Source: Cyclobacteriaceae bacterium
GTDB lineage: Bacteria; Bacteroidota; Bacteroidia; Cytophagales; Cyclobacteriaceae
NCBI GenBank assembly: GCA_021604845.1
Contig: BQJT01000006.1
Location: 1 to 49,462 of the forward strand
Length of the DNA stretch: 49,462 nucleotides
Direction: 5' to 3'
Below, piece after piece: positions 24,641 to 32,116 of this stretch. Made by a program: the position numbers and the translations under genes. The notes below the pieces were generated by a model. The model was not told where the DNA came from and made no database searches. It worked only from the letters and a program-made list of their open reading frames with translations. Position 1 is the first letter of the stretch, and the number at the start of each line of letters is the position of its first letter.

Positions 24641-24763
24641 CTCCGCACTCCGCACTCCACACCGCACACTCCATAACACTCACACCGCACACTCCACACC
24701 GCACACTCCATACTCACACTCACACTCACACCGCACACTCCATACTCACACTCACACTCACAC
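24641..24763. repeat. CACTC/CACACCG low-complexity tandem array with a perfect 32-base duplication
   Basis: The interval is built from words such as CGCACTC, CACACTCC and CTCACA and is nearly free of G on this strand. The block 24695-24726 is repeated identically at 24727-24758 (32 bases). It lies between the convergent PhyH and YdcF-like genes, and the stop codon of the latter (TAG, 24763-24765) begins where the array passes into TATATATA. Slippage-prone; a role in transcription termination or chromosome structure cannot be judged from sequence. Confidence 0.85.
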
Positions 24764-25530
24764 TATATATATCCCATAAACTTGTAAGCTGCCATCCCAA
24801 TTAGTTCTCGAAATAGCACATGCCAGGTATTTAAGGCACCAGGATCCGGTACCACGTAGGTGGTAAACCTTGGCGGGTAGTCACCAGTTTTGAAATCGGT
24901 ACTAAAAGCTTCCACCTCGACCCCTGCTTTGCTGAAGCAACCAATTGACCTGCGCATATGGAATGCTGAAGTAATCAGCAGGAATTTGGAACCCTTTAAC
25001 TGATCATTAATAATCCGGGCCACTGCCACTGCACTTTCTCGGGTATTTCTGGATTGATCTTCAATGATAAGATCTTCTTGCGGAACATTGCACATTAGCA
25101 GCACTTCCTCTATTTGACGTGCTTCCTTTATTTCAGATTTGCTGAAAGAGCCAGTGCTTCCACTGATTATCACTTTTTGTATTTTGCCAGCTTTGTATAA
25201 TTGAATGGCGTGAGTGACCCTGTCTGCTCCTTCCGCAAAATATACCCTGTCGTGTGGTAGTTTTTCTTTTTTGATAATCCCTGTTAACACAATTCCCACT
25301 CTTTTTGTGGTGGTAAGCTGCTCCATTGGAGTAGCGGAAACCTCCCAGAATTTCATGATCTGATTGACAAGGAACCGGTTGCTGAAAAACACTAGTGAAA
25401 CCAATGCCAGAATGCGCAATCGATACTTCAATTTTTCATTCTTGAGAAGAATTGAAGTAAATAATGCAAGTATGATCAATGTCAGTGGCATGAACAAATA
25501 GGGGACTGTTTTAGAAAGAAAGAAAAACAT
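24763..25530 (-). CDS. YdcF/ElyC (DUF218) family protein
   Basis: DUF218 protein of the SanA/ElyC/YdcF group, often linked to envelope precursor metabolism. The N-terminus holds two hydrophobic segments (LFMPLTLIILALFTSILL and LRILALVSLVFFSNRFLV), so it is an inner-membrane protein with the DUF218 domain outside. Family motifs are GIVLTGI near residue 80, the RVTHAIQLYKAGKIQKVIISGS segment, IEDQSRNTRESA and LLITSAFHMRRS. Length of 255 residues matches ElyC. The last codons and stop run into the tandem array downstream. ATG start at 25528-25530. Confidence 0.88.
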   Translation of the reverse strand: MFFFLSKTVPYLFMPLTLIILALFTSILLKNEKLKYRLRILALVSLVFFSNRFLVNQIMKFWEVSATPMEQLTTTKRVGIVLTGIIKKEKLPHDRVYFAEGADRVTHAIQLYKAGKIQKVIISGSTGSFSKSEIKEARQIEEVLLMCNVPQEDLIIEDQSRNTRESAVAVARIINDQLKGSKFLLITSAFHMRRSIGCFSKAGVEVEAFSTDFKTGDYPPRFTTYVVPDPGALNTWHVLFRELIGMAAYKFMGYI

Positions 25531-25700
25531 TAGTAATCCGACCGTTTTGTGAATGAAAAGGAACTGTTATTGCCAATCCTATAGAATATTATCACCAAAT
25601 CTATGAAGGTTCAATAAAAGTAGTTCGAAGATATCTTAAATTAATGTTGCCTGAATAAATCTGATAACCGACAGATCCCCCAAAGAACCGAATAGTAGAT

Positions 25701-27158
25701 TCAATATAGAGGACCAAGGACCCGACACAGGGACTCTTTTATTTTTTGTTTCCGGGGTCTGATCAAAAACTCCTGAAGGTGTATTTTTTCACTATCCGCG
25801 ATATCCTGAAGGAAATTTTCTTTGATCTCTTCCGCTTTTTCCTTGTCATAAATAAGCGCATTTACTTCAAAGTTTTTGTTGAAGCTTCTCCCATCCATGT
25901 TGGCTGTTCCTATGGAGGTAAAAACGCCATCCACCATCATGATCTTGCCATGGTTAAAGCCCTTTTTATAGAGATATACATGAACCCCGGCCCTAAGTAA
26001 TTCCTCGGTATAGCTGATTGACCCATACCAGGTAGTTCTCACATCCGAGTGACCAGGCAGGATCAGCTTCACATCCACCCCGCTAAGTGCAGCAGTCTTC
26101 AGAGCGGTAAGGATACTTTCATTGGGCATAAAATACGGGGTCGAAATGTAAATATTTTTTTCGGCGGTAGTAATGGCAGTAAAATATGCCTGCATGATAT
26201 TGGACCAATCCGAATCCGGACCACTTGAGGTTATCTGAACCAGTAGCTGATTATTTATATTATGTGGTGGAAAATAGCAATTGCCCCGTAAGTAATCTTT
26301 GGTGACAAAATACCAGTCCGTGATAAACACCGTCTGTAAAGATCGGACTGCATCGCCCTCAATCTTTAGGTGGGTATCTCTCCAAACACCCAATTCCGGA
26401 GTTCCATCTATATACCTGTCTGCAATATTCAGCCCACCGACAAACCCACAGGTGCCATCAGCTACGACTATTTTTCTATGGTTCCGGTAGTTAATCTTAT
26501 TCGCTACCAATGGAAAACGTACCGGCATGAAAACCCCGACCTCAACTCCATTATTTTTTAGTTCACGCAGGAATCTTTTGCTCAGACTCCAGCTGCCAAT
26601 CGCATCTATTATCAGGCGTACTTCCAGTCCCTGTTGTGCTTTTTTAATCAGAGCATCTTTTATCCTGTTCCCAATATGGTCATCCTCGTAAACATAGTAT
26701 TCCATATGTATATGGTGTTTTGCATTATCCAGTGCATTGAGGATTGAACTGAAGGTAGCTTTACCATCTTGTAATATCTCCAGTTTATTTTTGGCAGTCA
26801 ATAGCGCTTTGCTGTTGTTAAGTAACAACTTTATAATGTTAGACTTTATATAAGACCCAGAGCCATCGGTAATGATTCCTGAGAGATCTGTGATTTGATT
26901 TTGACTGATTTCTTCAATTCTGACCAGATCTGTGAGTCCTTTCCTTGAAAAGATTTTTACTTTTCTGAAGTTTCTTCCAAAGTTTAAATAGAGTATCAAC
27001 CCGGCACCAGGTATCAATATCAGCACCAGCACCCAGGCCAGGGTAATTTCCGGATCGCGATTTTCTCTAAGTAATGAAAATACCATGTATGCAATCAGGA
27101 TCAGGTAAAAAGATAGCATAGCTACCAACAGGATACTTGACAACTGCCAATGAATCAA
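25701..27158 (-). CDS. cls: Cardiolipin synthase, phospholipase D family
   Basis: Makes cardiolipin from two phosphatidylglycerols at the inner membrane. Two N-terminal transmembrane helices (LSSILLVAMLSFYLILIAYMVF and ITLAWVLVLILIPGAGLILYL) are followed by two HKD catalytic motifs, one around HRKIVVADGTCGFVGGLN and one around NHGKIMMVDGVFTSIGTANMD. At 485 residues the architecture is that of bacterial ClsA. The start is TTG at 27156-27158; an upstream in-frame stop excludes a longer ATG form. Which paralogue (ClsA or ClsB) cannot be decided, though the N-terminal helices favour ClsA. Confidence 0.93.
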   Translation of the reverse strand: MIHWQLSSILLVAMLSFYLILIAYMVFSLLRENRDPEITLAWVLVLILIPGAGLILYLNFGRNFRKVKIFSRKGLTDLVRIEEISQNQITDLSGIITDGSGSYIKSNIIKLLLNNSKALLTAKNKLEILQDGKATFSSILNALDNAKHHIHMEYYVYEDDHIGNRIKDALIKKAQQGLEVRLIIDAIGSWSLSKRFLRELKNNGVEVGVFMPVRFPLVANKINYRNHRKIVVADGTCGFVGGLNIADRYIDGTPELGVWRDTHLKIEGDAVRSLQTVFITDWYFVTKDYLRGNCYFPPHNINNQLLVQITSSGPDSDWSNIMQAYFTAITTAEKNIYISTPYFMPNESILTALKTAALSGVDVKLILPGHSDVRTTWYGSISYTEELLRAGVHVYLYKKGFNHGKIMMVDGVFTSIGTANMDGRSFNKNFEVNALIYDKEKAEEIKENFLQDIADSEKIHLQEFLIRPRKQKIKESLCRVLGPLY

Positions 27159-27221
27159 AGCTTCAGATAGGTTTACTTATCCTAAAATACCTATATAATG
27201 CTAATTGTTCAAAAAAGAGTG

Positions 27222-28178
27222 CTATGCAGGCCAGTATTGTTTGGCTATTTGACGTAGCTGGCTAAGGTTGTAATTATAAGAATCCAGGGTATCAGGATCT
27301 GACTTGGTGTTCTCGTCAGCGTATGGTGCAGGTAGTTTGTTATATCCAGCATGGAATTGCTTGATGGCTTTAGGGAGTATGGATAAGTTATAACCACCCT
27401 CTAGTACTGCAAAAACCTGGTTGAAGTTTTCCCGAAGCCAGGCTCCACATTGGTAGTAACAGTTAAGACTTAGCTTCAATTGCAGCAATGGATCTAACCG
27501 ATGTGCGTCAAATCCTGCTGATACTGCCACGACATCCGGATTAAAGGTTTTGGCAATGGGCAAAACAAAATCTAAAGATTGCCAGAAAACATCATCTGCA
27601 GACCCTGCCGGCATTGGAATATTGATGGTAAATCCAGTTCCCTCTGCAGTGCCCACCTGGTCAAGCCAACCGGTACCGGGGAACGCTGGATACTGGTGCA
27701 ATGAACAAAATAATACCCGTGGGTCATTGTAAAAGATGTCACAGGTACCATCACCCTGGTGGCCGTCGATATCAAGTATTAATACCTTTTTCCCCTGGCT
27801 GGTTAAATGGCGGGTAGCAATGGCCACATTGTTAAACAGGCAAAATCCGGAAGCTCTGTTGGCATAGGCATGGTGTCCGGGAGGTCTGACAAGTGCAAAA
27901 CCCCCGGTTTCTGCAGCGATGACACTGGCTCCCACAGCAGTGCAAGCGGCTTCAAAACTACCTGGACTGGTAATTGTATCTGCATCCAGGGGAAGGGCTT
28001 GTTCGCTTGCTGATTTGACACGGTCAATATAATTCGATGTGTGTACCAACGACAGAAATTCATCTCCCGGAACTATTTCAATCTTAGGCAAGCTTTCAAA
28101 TTCGCGCAAACGCGCTATACACTCAGGATGATTTCCCGTATCGTGCAGTAAACAACCCGGGCTAAAAACATATTCCAC
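27222..28178 (-). CDS. Histone-deacetylase-like amidohydrolase (AcuC/HdaH type)
   Basis: Zinc-dependent deacetylase fold, acting in bacteria on acetylated small amines or proteins. Motifs: RPPGHHA (His102, His103), GFCLFNNVAIA, DIDGHQGDGT (Asp138 and His140 as zinc ligands), SAGFDAH (Asp224) and LEGGYN with the catalytic Tyr. The second His of the common DxHHGNGT motif is Gln here, a change frequent in bacterial members. No leader, so cytoplasmic. The start is GTG at 28176-28178, giving 318 residues. It follows the bcp gene by 64 bases on the same strand. Confidence 0.92.
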   Translation of the reverse strand: MEYVFSPGCLLHDTGNHPECIARLREFESLPKIEIVPGDEFLSLVHTSNYIDRVKSASEQALPLDADTITSPGSFEAACTAVGASVIAAETGGFALVRPPGHHAYANRASGFCLFNNVAIATRHLTSQGKKVLILDIDGHQGDGTCDIFYNDPRVLFCSLHQYPAFPGTGWLDQVGTAEGTGFTINIPMPAGSADDVFWQSLDFVLPIAKTFNPDVVAVSAGFDAHRLDPLLQLKLSLNCYYQCGAWLRENFNQVFAVLEGGYNLSILPKAIKQFHAGYNKLPAPYADENTKSDPDTLDSYNYNLSQLRQIAKQYWPA

Positions 28179-28242
28179 AGTTGAAGTTTTAAGTTTTTGG
28201 TGATTAGTGTTAGTTTTTAAAAATATAACTAGACGCTAACAA

Positions 28243-28692
28243 TCAGCCAAGTATCTGATTAGTGTGGATTTTAGCTTTTACTTTTTGGATAATATCTTCA
28301 ATTATCCCATGCTCATCGATCACAAAAGTGACACGCGCGGTACCCATATAGTTCCTGCCATACATTGATTTTTCAATCCAGGTCCCGTACGATTCATGGA
28401 CCTTTTTTTCGGTATCGGCTAACAGAGAAAATGGCAACTGGTGTTTGTCTATAAACTTCTGATGCGATTTCGGGTTGTCACTACTTATCCCCAGCACTTC
28501 ATACCCCTGGTCTTTAAAACTTTGGTAGTTATCTCTAAGATTACATGCTTCCAGGGTACACGTTGGAGTGTTGTCTCTGGGATAAAAGAAGAGTACGAGT
28601 TTCTTCCCTCTAAAATCGGAGAGCTTCACGGTTGCTCCGGATTCATTTAAGACTTCAAAATCCGGGGCTTTATCACCTACTTTTAAATTCAT
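28243..28692 (-). CDS. bcp: Thioredoxin-dependent peroxiredoxin, BCP family
   Basis: Reduces hydrogen peroxide and organic peroxides using thioredoxin, cytoplasmic. The peroxidatic cysteine is Cys45 in NTPTCTLEAC with the resolving Cys50 five residues later, as in E. coli BCP. Other family parts: LKVGDKAPDFEV at the N-terminus, FYPRDNTPTCT, GISSDNPKSHQKFIDKHQLPF and MGTARVTFVIDEHG. Length 149 residues is normal. An unusually long leader region with three hairpins lies upstream (28754-28871), which may control expression. Confidence 0.95.
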   Translation of the reverse strand: MNLKVGDKAPDFEVLNESGATVKLSDFRGKKLVLFFYPRDNTPTCTLEACNLRDNYQSFKDQGYEVLGISSDNPKSHQKFIDKHQLPFSLLADTEKKVHESYGTWIEKSMYGRNYMGTARVTFVIDEHGIIEDIIQKVKAKIHTNQILG

Positions 28693-28753
28693 ACAGACTT
28701 TGGGTTAATATACCGGGGCAATTTAGTAAGAATTGCACAACTCCTAAATACAA

Positions 28754-28871
28754 AAGCGGGAACACCTTCTTTCGAAACTATTCCCGCTTAATCCTGAAAA
28801 CTCCGTAGATCCTTCAGAATTCCAAGTTACAGTTATTCTGGCTTTCTTGTTGATACCAATTCCGAAGAATT
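28754..28871 (-). promoter_or_regulatory. Structured leader candidate upstream of bcp
   Basis: Read on the reverse strand, three hairpins follow one another: AATTC-TTCG-GAATT, a C(UUCG)G-closed tetraloop (28858-28871); CTGAA/TTCAG (28794-28817); and a 9-base stem AAGCGGGAA/TTCCCGCTT with an 18-base loop (28754-28789), then the T-rich stretch TTTTGTATTT. The last hairpin resembles a terminator or attenuator and lies about 61 bases before the bcp start. Alternatively it ends a separate reverse-strand RNA. Confidence 0.45.
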
Positions 28872-29051
28872 CGTACCGCTAAGTCTAATGTGCAAGTGCT
28901 TTACTTTTCATTTCACAGTACCCGTAGGCAACTGATCAAATTCGAGGTCTACCCTAAACACATCCGGTATTTCAACCGGCCTTTTATCTCTCCCTTGGTA
29001 ATACCAAATGTATAGGGTACTTATTAAAGTACAAAGCATTCTTCTTTTAAG

Positions 29052-29094
29052 TTATACACTATTTTTGCACATAGTTATCCACGTTTATCCCACG
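29052..29094 (+). other. DnaA-box-like cluster (possible origin-related site)
   Basis: TTATACACT (29052-29060) and TTATCCACG (29075-29083) each differ from the DnaA consensus TTATNCACA at the last base; a third degenerate copy TTATCCCACG starts at 29085. All point the same way. Flanking genes diverge and AT-rich runs occur within 350 bases. This fits an origin or a DnaA-regulated promoter, but it rests on few sites. Confidence 0.3.
29060..29067 (+). promoter_or_regulatory. Candidate Bacteroidota -7 promoter box
   Basis: TATTTTTG fits the Bacteroidota -7 consensus TAnnTTTG exactly, but no clear -33 TTTG or TTG is seen at the right distance. If used, a forward transcript would run about 470 bases to the terminator at 29513 without coding anything. 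It overlaps the DnaA-box-like cluster by one base. Confidence 0.2.
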
Positions 29095-29512
29095 AAGACT
29101 ATCTGAAGCAGCATTTTTTTGCTGGTGAATATTACATCAGCAATGAATAAAACCAATCTGCCAGGGTAGTACAAATATCTTTCTGCATTTTGGATCGGTG
29201 TTTTTATTGTGTTAAAAGTGAAATGTTATGTCACGCGGATTTTTTTTACATCAGGCTTATATCAGGGTTTATTCTTTTGAAATGGATCAAATGATCAGGC
29301 TCTATAGTAATTAGAGTTACTCTGTATATTTTCTTTCAACTTCAGACTATTTTTTGAATGGCAATTACTTGGAAAATGGCATTTTTTTTTTAAATTAATG
29401 AACACATTTCAAGTTTGGATCGGGTCTATGCCTTTAGTAAAATTTAAAAGTGTAAGAATAGTATACAACCCGGTTAAAACGAAAATAGCGCTGCATCCAA
29501 GTTAGAGATATC

Positions 29513-29543
29513 AAGGTATTGAAAAGTTTCAATACCTTTTTTT
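29513..29543 (+). terminator. Strong intrinsic terminator with no gene upstream
   Basis: Perfect 11-base stem AAGGTATTGAA / TTCAATACCTT with a 4-base loop, followed directly by a run of T. It is oriented forward, yet no forward gene lies upstream within the interval, and the next gene starts 35 bases downstream. It must end either a noncoding RNA or the leader of the gene at 29578 (attenuator). Confidence 0.85.
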
Positions 29544-29577
29544 ATGTCATATTTTGTAGAACAAACCCATTCACACT

Positions 29578-29991
29578 ATGGAGAACTTAAAAGCCACTAC
29601 CACTGAGTTTCTGCTCCGGGAAGGATTGATGGACCTGCACAAAACCAGTAAACAATGGGTTTCTGAAGTGGACCTTTGGAAACTTGAACTCGATTTCTTT
29701 CAAAAACTTCTCGACTCGAATGCTCATAAAGTCACCACCTATAAGGGCAAAAAGACTATCGGGCATTTACAGAACCTAATTACCTACTACCAGGGAGAAC
29801 TATTGGATGAGTTTGCCAAAGCCGTACGGAAACACGAAAAATACCTTAACCGGGTAATTGTTGGCGAAGGAGCTAGCGATGAGTCTTACCGGGTTAAGCA
29901 CGATATAATTGATGATAAAATTAATAGTTTCAAAGAGGGGTTTAAGAGTTACAAAAGTGAGTTGTTCAAATTTATCTCGGAACTAATGTAA
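29578..29991 (+). CDS. Small helical protein of unknown function
   Basis: A 137-residue, highly charged and predicted all-helical protein without cysteine, signal peptide or transmembrane segment. Heptad-like stretches (LWKLELDFFQKLLDSNAHKV, LQNLITYYQGELLDEFAKAVRKHEKYL, INSFKEGFKSYKSELFKFISELM) suggest a helical bundle or coiled coil. I do not recognise a family. The codon pattern and the two terminators that frame it (29513 and 30015) support a real, separately transcribed gene. Its start ATG is 35 bases after a strong terminator, so transcription probably depends on read-through of that hairpin or on a very compact promoter. No function is proposed. Confidence 0.7.
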   Translation: MENLKATTTEFLLREGLMDLHKTSKQWVSEVDLWKLELDFFQKLLDSNAHKVTTYKGKKTIGHLQNLITYYQGELLDEFAKAVRKHEKYLNRVIVGEGASDESYRVKHDIIDDKINSFKEGFKSYKSELFKFISELM

Positions 29992-30014
29992 GCCATTGTG
30001 ACAAAAATTTAGTG

Positions 30015-30045
30015 AACCCCGCGAAATCAGCGGGGTTTTTTGTTT
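30015..30045 (+). terminator. Intrinsic terminator
   Basis: Stem AACCCCGC (30015-30022) and GCGGGGTT (30030-30037) with a 7-base loop, followed by a T run and TGTTTG. It lies 24 bases after the stop of the small helical protein and isolates it from the ROK gene. Confidence 0.9.
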
Positions 30046-30119
30046 GTTCAGGGTAGTGCATGGATTTTGCCTAATTGCTAAATTTATCCTATGTTACAGG
30101 GCTAAAATAAAGAATAGAA

Positions 30120-31073
30120 ATGGACCTAGTAGCAGGCATTGATATAGGAGGGACCAAAACCAAACTTGGCCTGGTAAACCAATCAGGGGCGTGTCTGCTG
30201 GATATGAATTTCCGTACCAGGGAGTACCCGGACCTGGAAGACTTTTTAGATAAAACCATCCAGTGTGTACACGAATTGATTGAACAATGTTCAACCCCGG
30301 TTAATTTACTGGGTATAGGAATTGGAGCCCCAAATGCATCTAATACCCGGGGTACCATAGAATACGCGCCGAACCTTTATTGGAAAGGAATTGTGCCCCT
30401 GCTTGACAAGTTAAAGCAGCGGATGGACGTTGCAATGAAGGTCACTAATGATGCAAATGCTGCGGCTTTGGGAGAAATGCAATTTGGTAACGCCAAGGGC
30501 ATGAAAGATTTTATTGTGATTACTCTTGGCACCGGGTTAGGCAGTGGCATTGTTGCTAACGGAAATATTGTATATGGATTTGACGGGTTCGCGGGAGAAT
30601 TCGGACATTTTGCCATGATGCCGGAAGATGGCAGGGTAGATGGCCTCGGCGTACGCGGCGGACTCGAGGCTTATGTATCAGCAACCGGTCTGAAGAGGAC
30701 CATTATGCATTTAATAAGCAAGTATCCCCATGAAAGCAGGTTCCGGGGTGTTGCGTTTAATGACCTTCACGGTGAAGAAATAACTGAGGCGGCCGAACAA
30801 AATGATCCCATTGCCTTAATGGCATTTGAATATACTGGAAAGATCCTCGGCAAGGCTTTGGCGAATTTTACTTTGTTTTCCCAACCAGAGGCTTATTTTT
30901 TGGCCGGCGGACTGGCCAACTGTGGTAAGTGGATTTTTGACCCTACTCAGAAATACATGGACCAGCACCTGCTTCAAATGTACAAGGGCAAGGTGAAAAT
31001 ATTGCCCTCAGGGATGACTGCTAAAAACGCTGCCATATCAGGTGCCGCAGCGCTTATTTGGGGTGAACGTTAA
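30120..31073 (+). CDS. ROK family sugar kinase-like protein without zinc motif
   Basis: Actin-fold sugar kinase of the ROK family. The phosphate-1 motif DIGGTKTKLGLV is at residues 8-19, the catalytic Asp is in VTNDANAAALGE, the phosphate-2 motif ITLGTGLGSGIV follows, and GEFGH (159-163) is retained. The zinc-binding CxCGxxGCLE motif of ROK enzymes is absent: residues 174-183 read DGLGVRGGLE, with Asp174, Leu176 and Gly181 in place of the three cysteines. ATP-binding and catalytic parts are intact, so the protein is probably an active kinase with a metal-free fold. Glucose or N-acetylglucosamine/mannosamine would be usual ROK substrates. It is convergent with the TIM-barrel gene. Confidence 0.88.
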   Translation: MDLVAGIDIGGTKTKLGLVNQSGACLLDMNFRTREYPDLEDFLDKTIQCVHELIEQCSTPVNLLGIGIGAPNASNTRGTIEYAPNLYWKGIVPLLDKLKQRMDVAMKVTNDANAAALGEMQFGNAKGMKDFIVITLGTGLGSGIVANGNIVYGFDGFAGEFGHFAMMPEDGRVDGLGVRGGLEAYVSATGLKRTIMHLISKYPHESRFRGVAFNDLHGEEITEAAEQNDPIALMAFEYTGKILGKALANFTLFSQPEAYFLAGGLANCGKWIFDPTQKYMDQHLLQMYKGKVKILPSGMTAKNAAISGAAALIWGER

Positions 31074-31090
31074 TTCAACAATTATTTAAG

Positions 31091-31975
31091 TCAAACGAAT
31101 GCCGCTTGATTTAAATAATTAAACGCTGCTTCAACATTACCAAAAGGATTGTCTGTTCGCTCGTCTTCTACAAAAAAGTGAGTTGCACCGGACTTACCCT
31201 TGATATTAAAAACACCTTCAAATGGAACAATTCCAGTGCCTACAGTGGTTTGTTCCAAATCTTCAGCGGCATCTTTAATATGGAATGAACAGAACCTGCC
31301 AGGGTACTTCTCGATAAAGGATACCGGATCGGTGCCACCTTTAACTGCCCAGTATAAATCCAACTGAAATTTGACCAGGTCAGATTGTGTTTCATTAAGC
31401 ATGACCTCCAAACCGGTACTTTCCTGGTAATTTTCAAACTCAAAGGCATGGTTATGGTAGCCAAATACCACCCCGGCTTGCTTAAATATTTCGCCAACCT
31501 TGTTCAGGTTTTCCGCAACCTTATGGTAATCCCTGTCGGCTTCACTTAAATGGGCTATTATAACCTGACCAATTCCTGCCGCTGCCGCTGCATCCAATAC
31601 TTTTTGGGAGTCTTCTGCCTGGAAGTAGGAACAGTGAGTAGATGCAATTTCAAGACCGGTGTCAGTAACCATGCGGCGGTATTCTCCAGGATCCATATCT
31701 AGAATCTTTCCGTCGGTACCAAGTCCATACCCTTCAATATATTCGAACCCGATATCCGCCAGTCTTTTGATAGACCCACTGAAATCCTCCTTAAGAGCAT
31801 CTCTTACAGAATAGACTTGTACCCCTATCGATTTATTCATGGGCATGGACTCAACCACTTCTTCAGATATGGTTTGAGCGGTCTCCTGTTTTTTGTCTGT
31901 GCATGCCACCGGAAGTATTAAACTTCCTGCAGCCAGGTATGAACTTTCTTTTAGAAATTTTCTGCGGGTCTTCAT
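31091..31975 (-). CDS. Exported sugar phosphate isomerase/epimerase-like TIM-barrel protein
   Basis: Xylose isomerase-like TIM barrel (AP-endonuclease 2 family). The leader combines a twin-arginine motif (KTRRKFLKESS) with a Cys at the end of LILPVAC, indicating a Tat-exported lipoprotein. Core segments are SIGVQVYSVRDAL, ADIGFEYIEGYG, ASTHCSYFQAED, YHNHAFEFE, QLDLYWAVKGG and FCSFHIKDAAED, with Glu, Asp, His residues suitable for a divalent metal. Acts probably on a sugar or inositol derivative outside the cytoplasm; many secreted relatives of Bacteroidota have no known substrate. It is divergent from the AGE epimerase across a palindrome-bearing gap. Confidence 0.85.
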   Translation of the reverse strand: MKTRRKFLKESSYLAAGSLILPVACTDKKQETAQTISEEVVESMPMNKSIGVQVYSVRDALKEDFSGSIKRLADIGFEYIEGYGLGTDGKILDMDPGEYRRMVTDTGLEIASTHCSYFQAEDSQKVLDAAAAAGIGQVIIAHLSEADRDYHKVAENLNKVGEIFKQAGVVFGYHNHAFEFENYQESTGLEVMLNETQSDLVKFQLDLYWAVKGGTDPVSFIEKYPGRFCSFHIKDAAEDLEQTTVGTGIVPFEGVFNIKGKSGATHFFVEDERTDNPFGNVEAAFNYLNQAAFV

Positions 31976-32062
31976 ATCTAAGCAATATTATTTTTTTTCA
32001 ATCACGAAAGTTATTAAAAATTTCACCATAACACCAAATAGGATAAACTAATAGGTAAAATA

Positions 32063-32082
32063 CCAATATTTTTAAATATTGG
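32063..32082. promoter_or_regulatory. Operator-like perfect palindrome
   Basis: Arms CCAATATTT (32063-32071) and AAATATTGG (32074-32082) around a 2-base centre, in the 141-base gap between the divergent TIM-barrel and AGE-epimerase genes. It lies 35 bases before the epimerase start. The symmetry and location suit a regulator that controls both genes. Confidence 0.5.
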
Positions 32083-32116
32083 GGTTTGTAACTCATTCTT
32101 CTATACTTTAGTACTT

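Larger units (their letters stand above)
28693..29577. other. 885-base gene-free interval with many hairpins
   Basis: No convincing gene is seen on either strand. The interval holds a reverse-strand hairpin series before bcp (28754-28871), a 44-codon reverse-strand open frame (28908-29039), further short hairpins (28964-28979, 28995-29007, 29017-29032, 29109-29124), two near-consensus DnaA boxes (29052-29083), AT-rich runs near 29224 and 29384, and a forward intrinsic terminator at 29513-29543. Genes leave it in both directions. It may be a replication-related site, or hold one or more noncoding RNAs. Confidence 0.6.

Noticed and set aside
24641-24763. CRISPR array
   Set aside because: Units are short, contiguous and without unique spacers; no cas genes nearby.
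28693-29577. tmRNA, RNase P RNA or tRNA gene in the large interval
   Set aside because: I looked for the conserved RNase P core (GAGGAAAGTCC-like), tmRNA ends and T-loop sequences and saw none.
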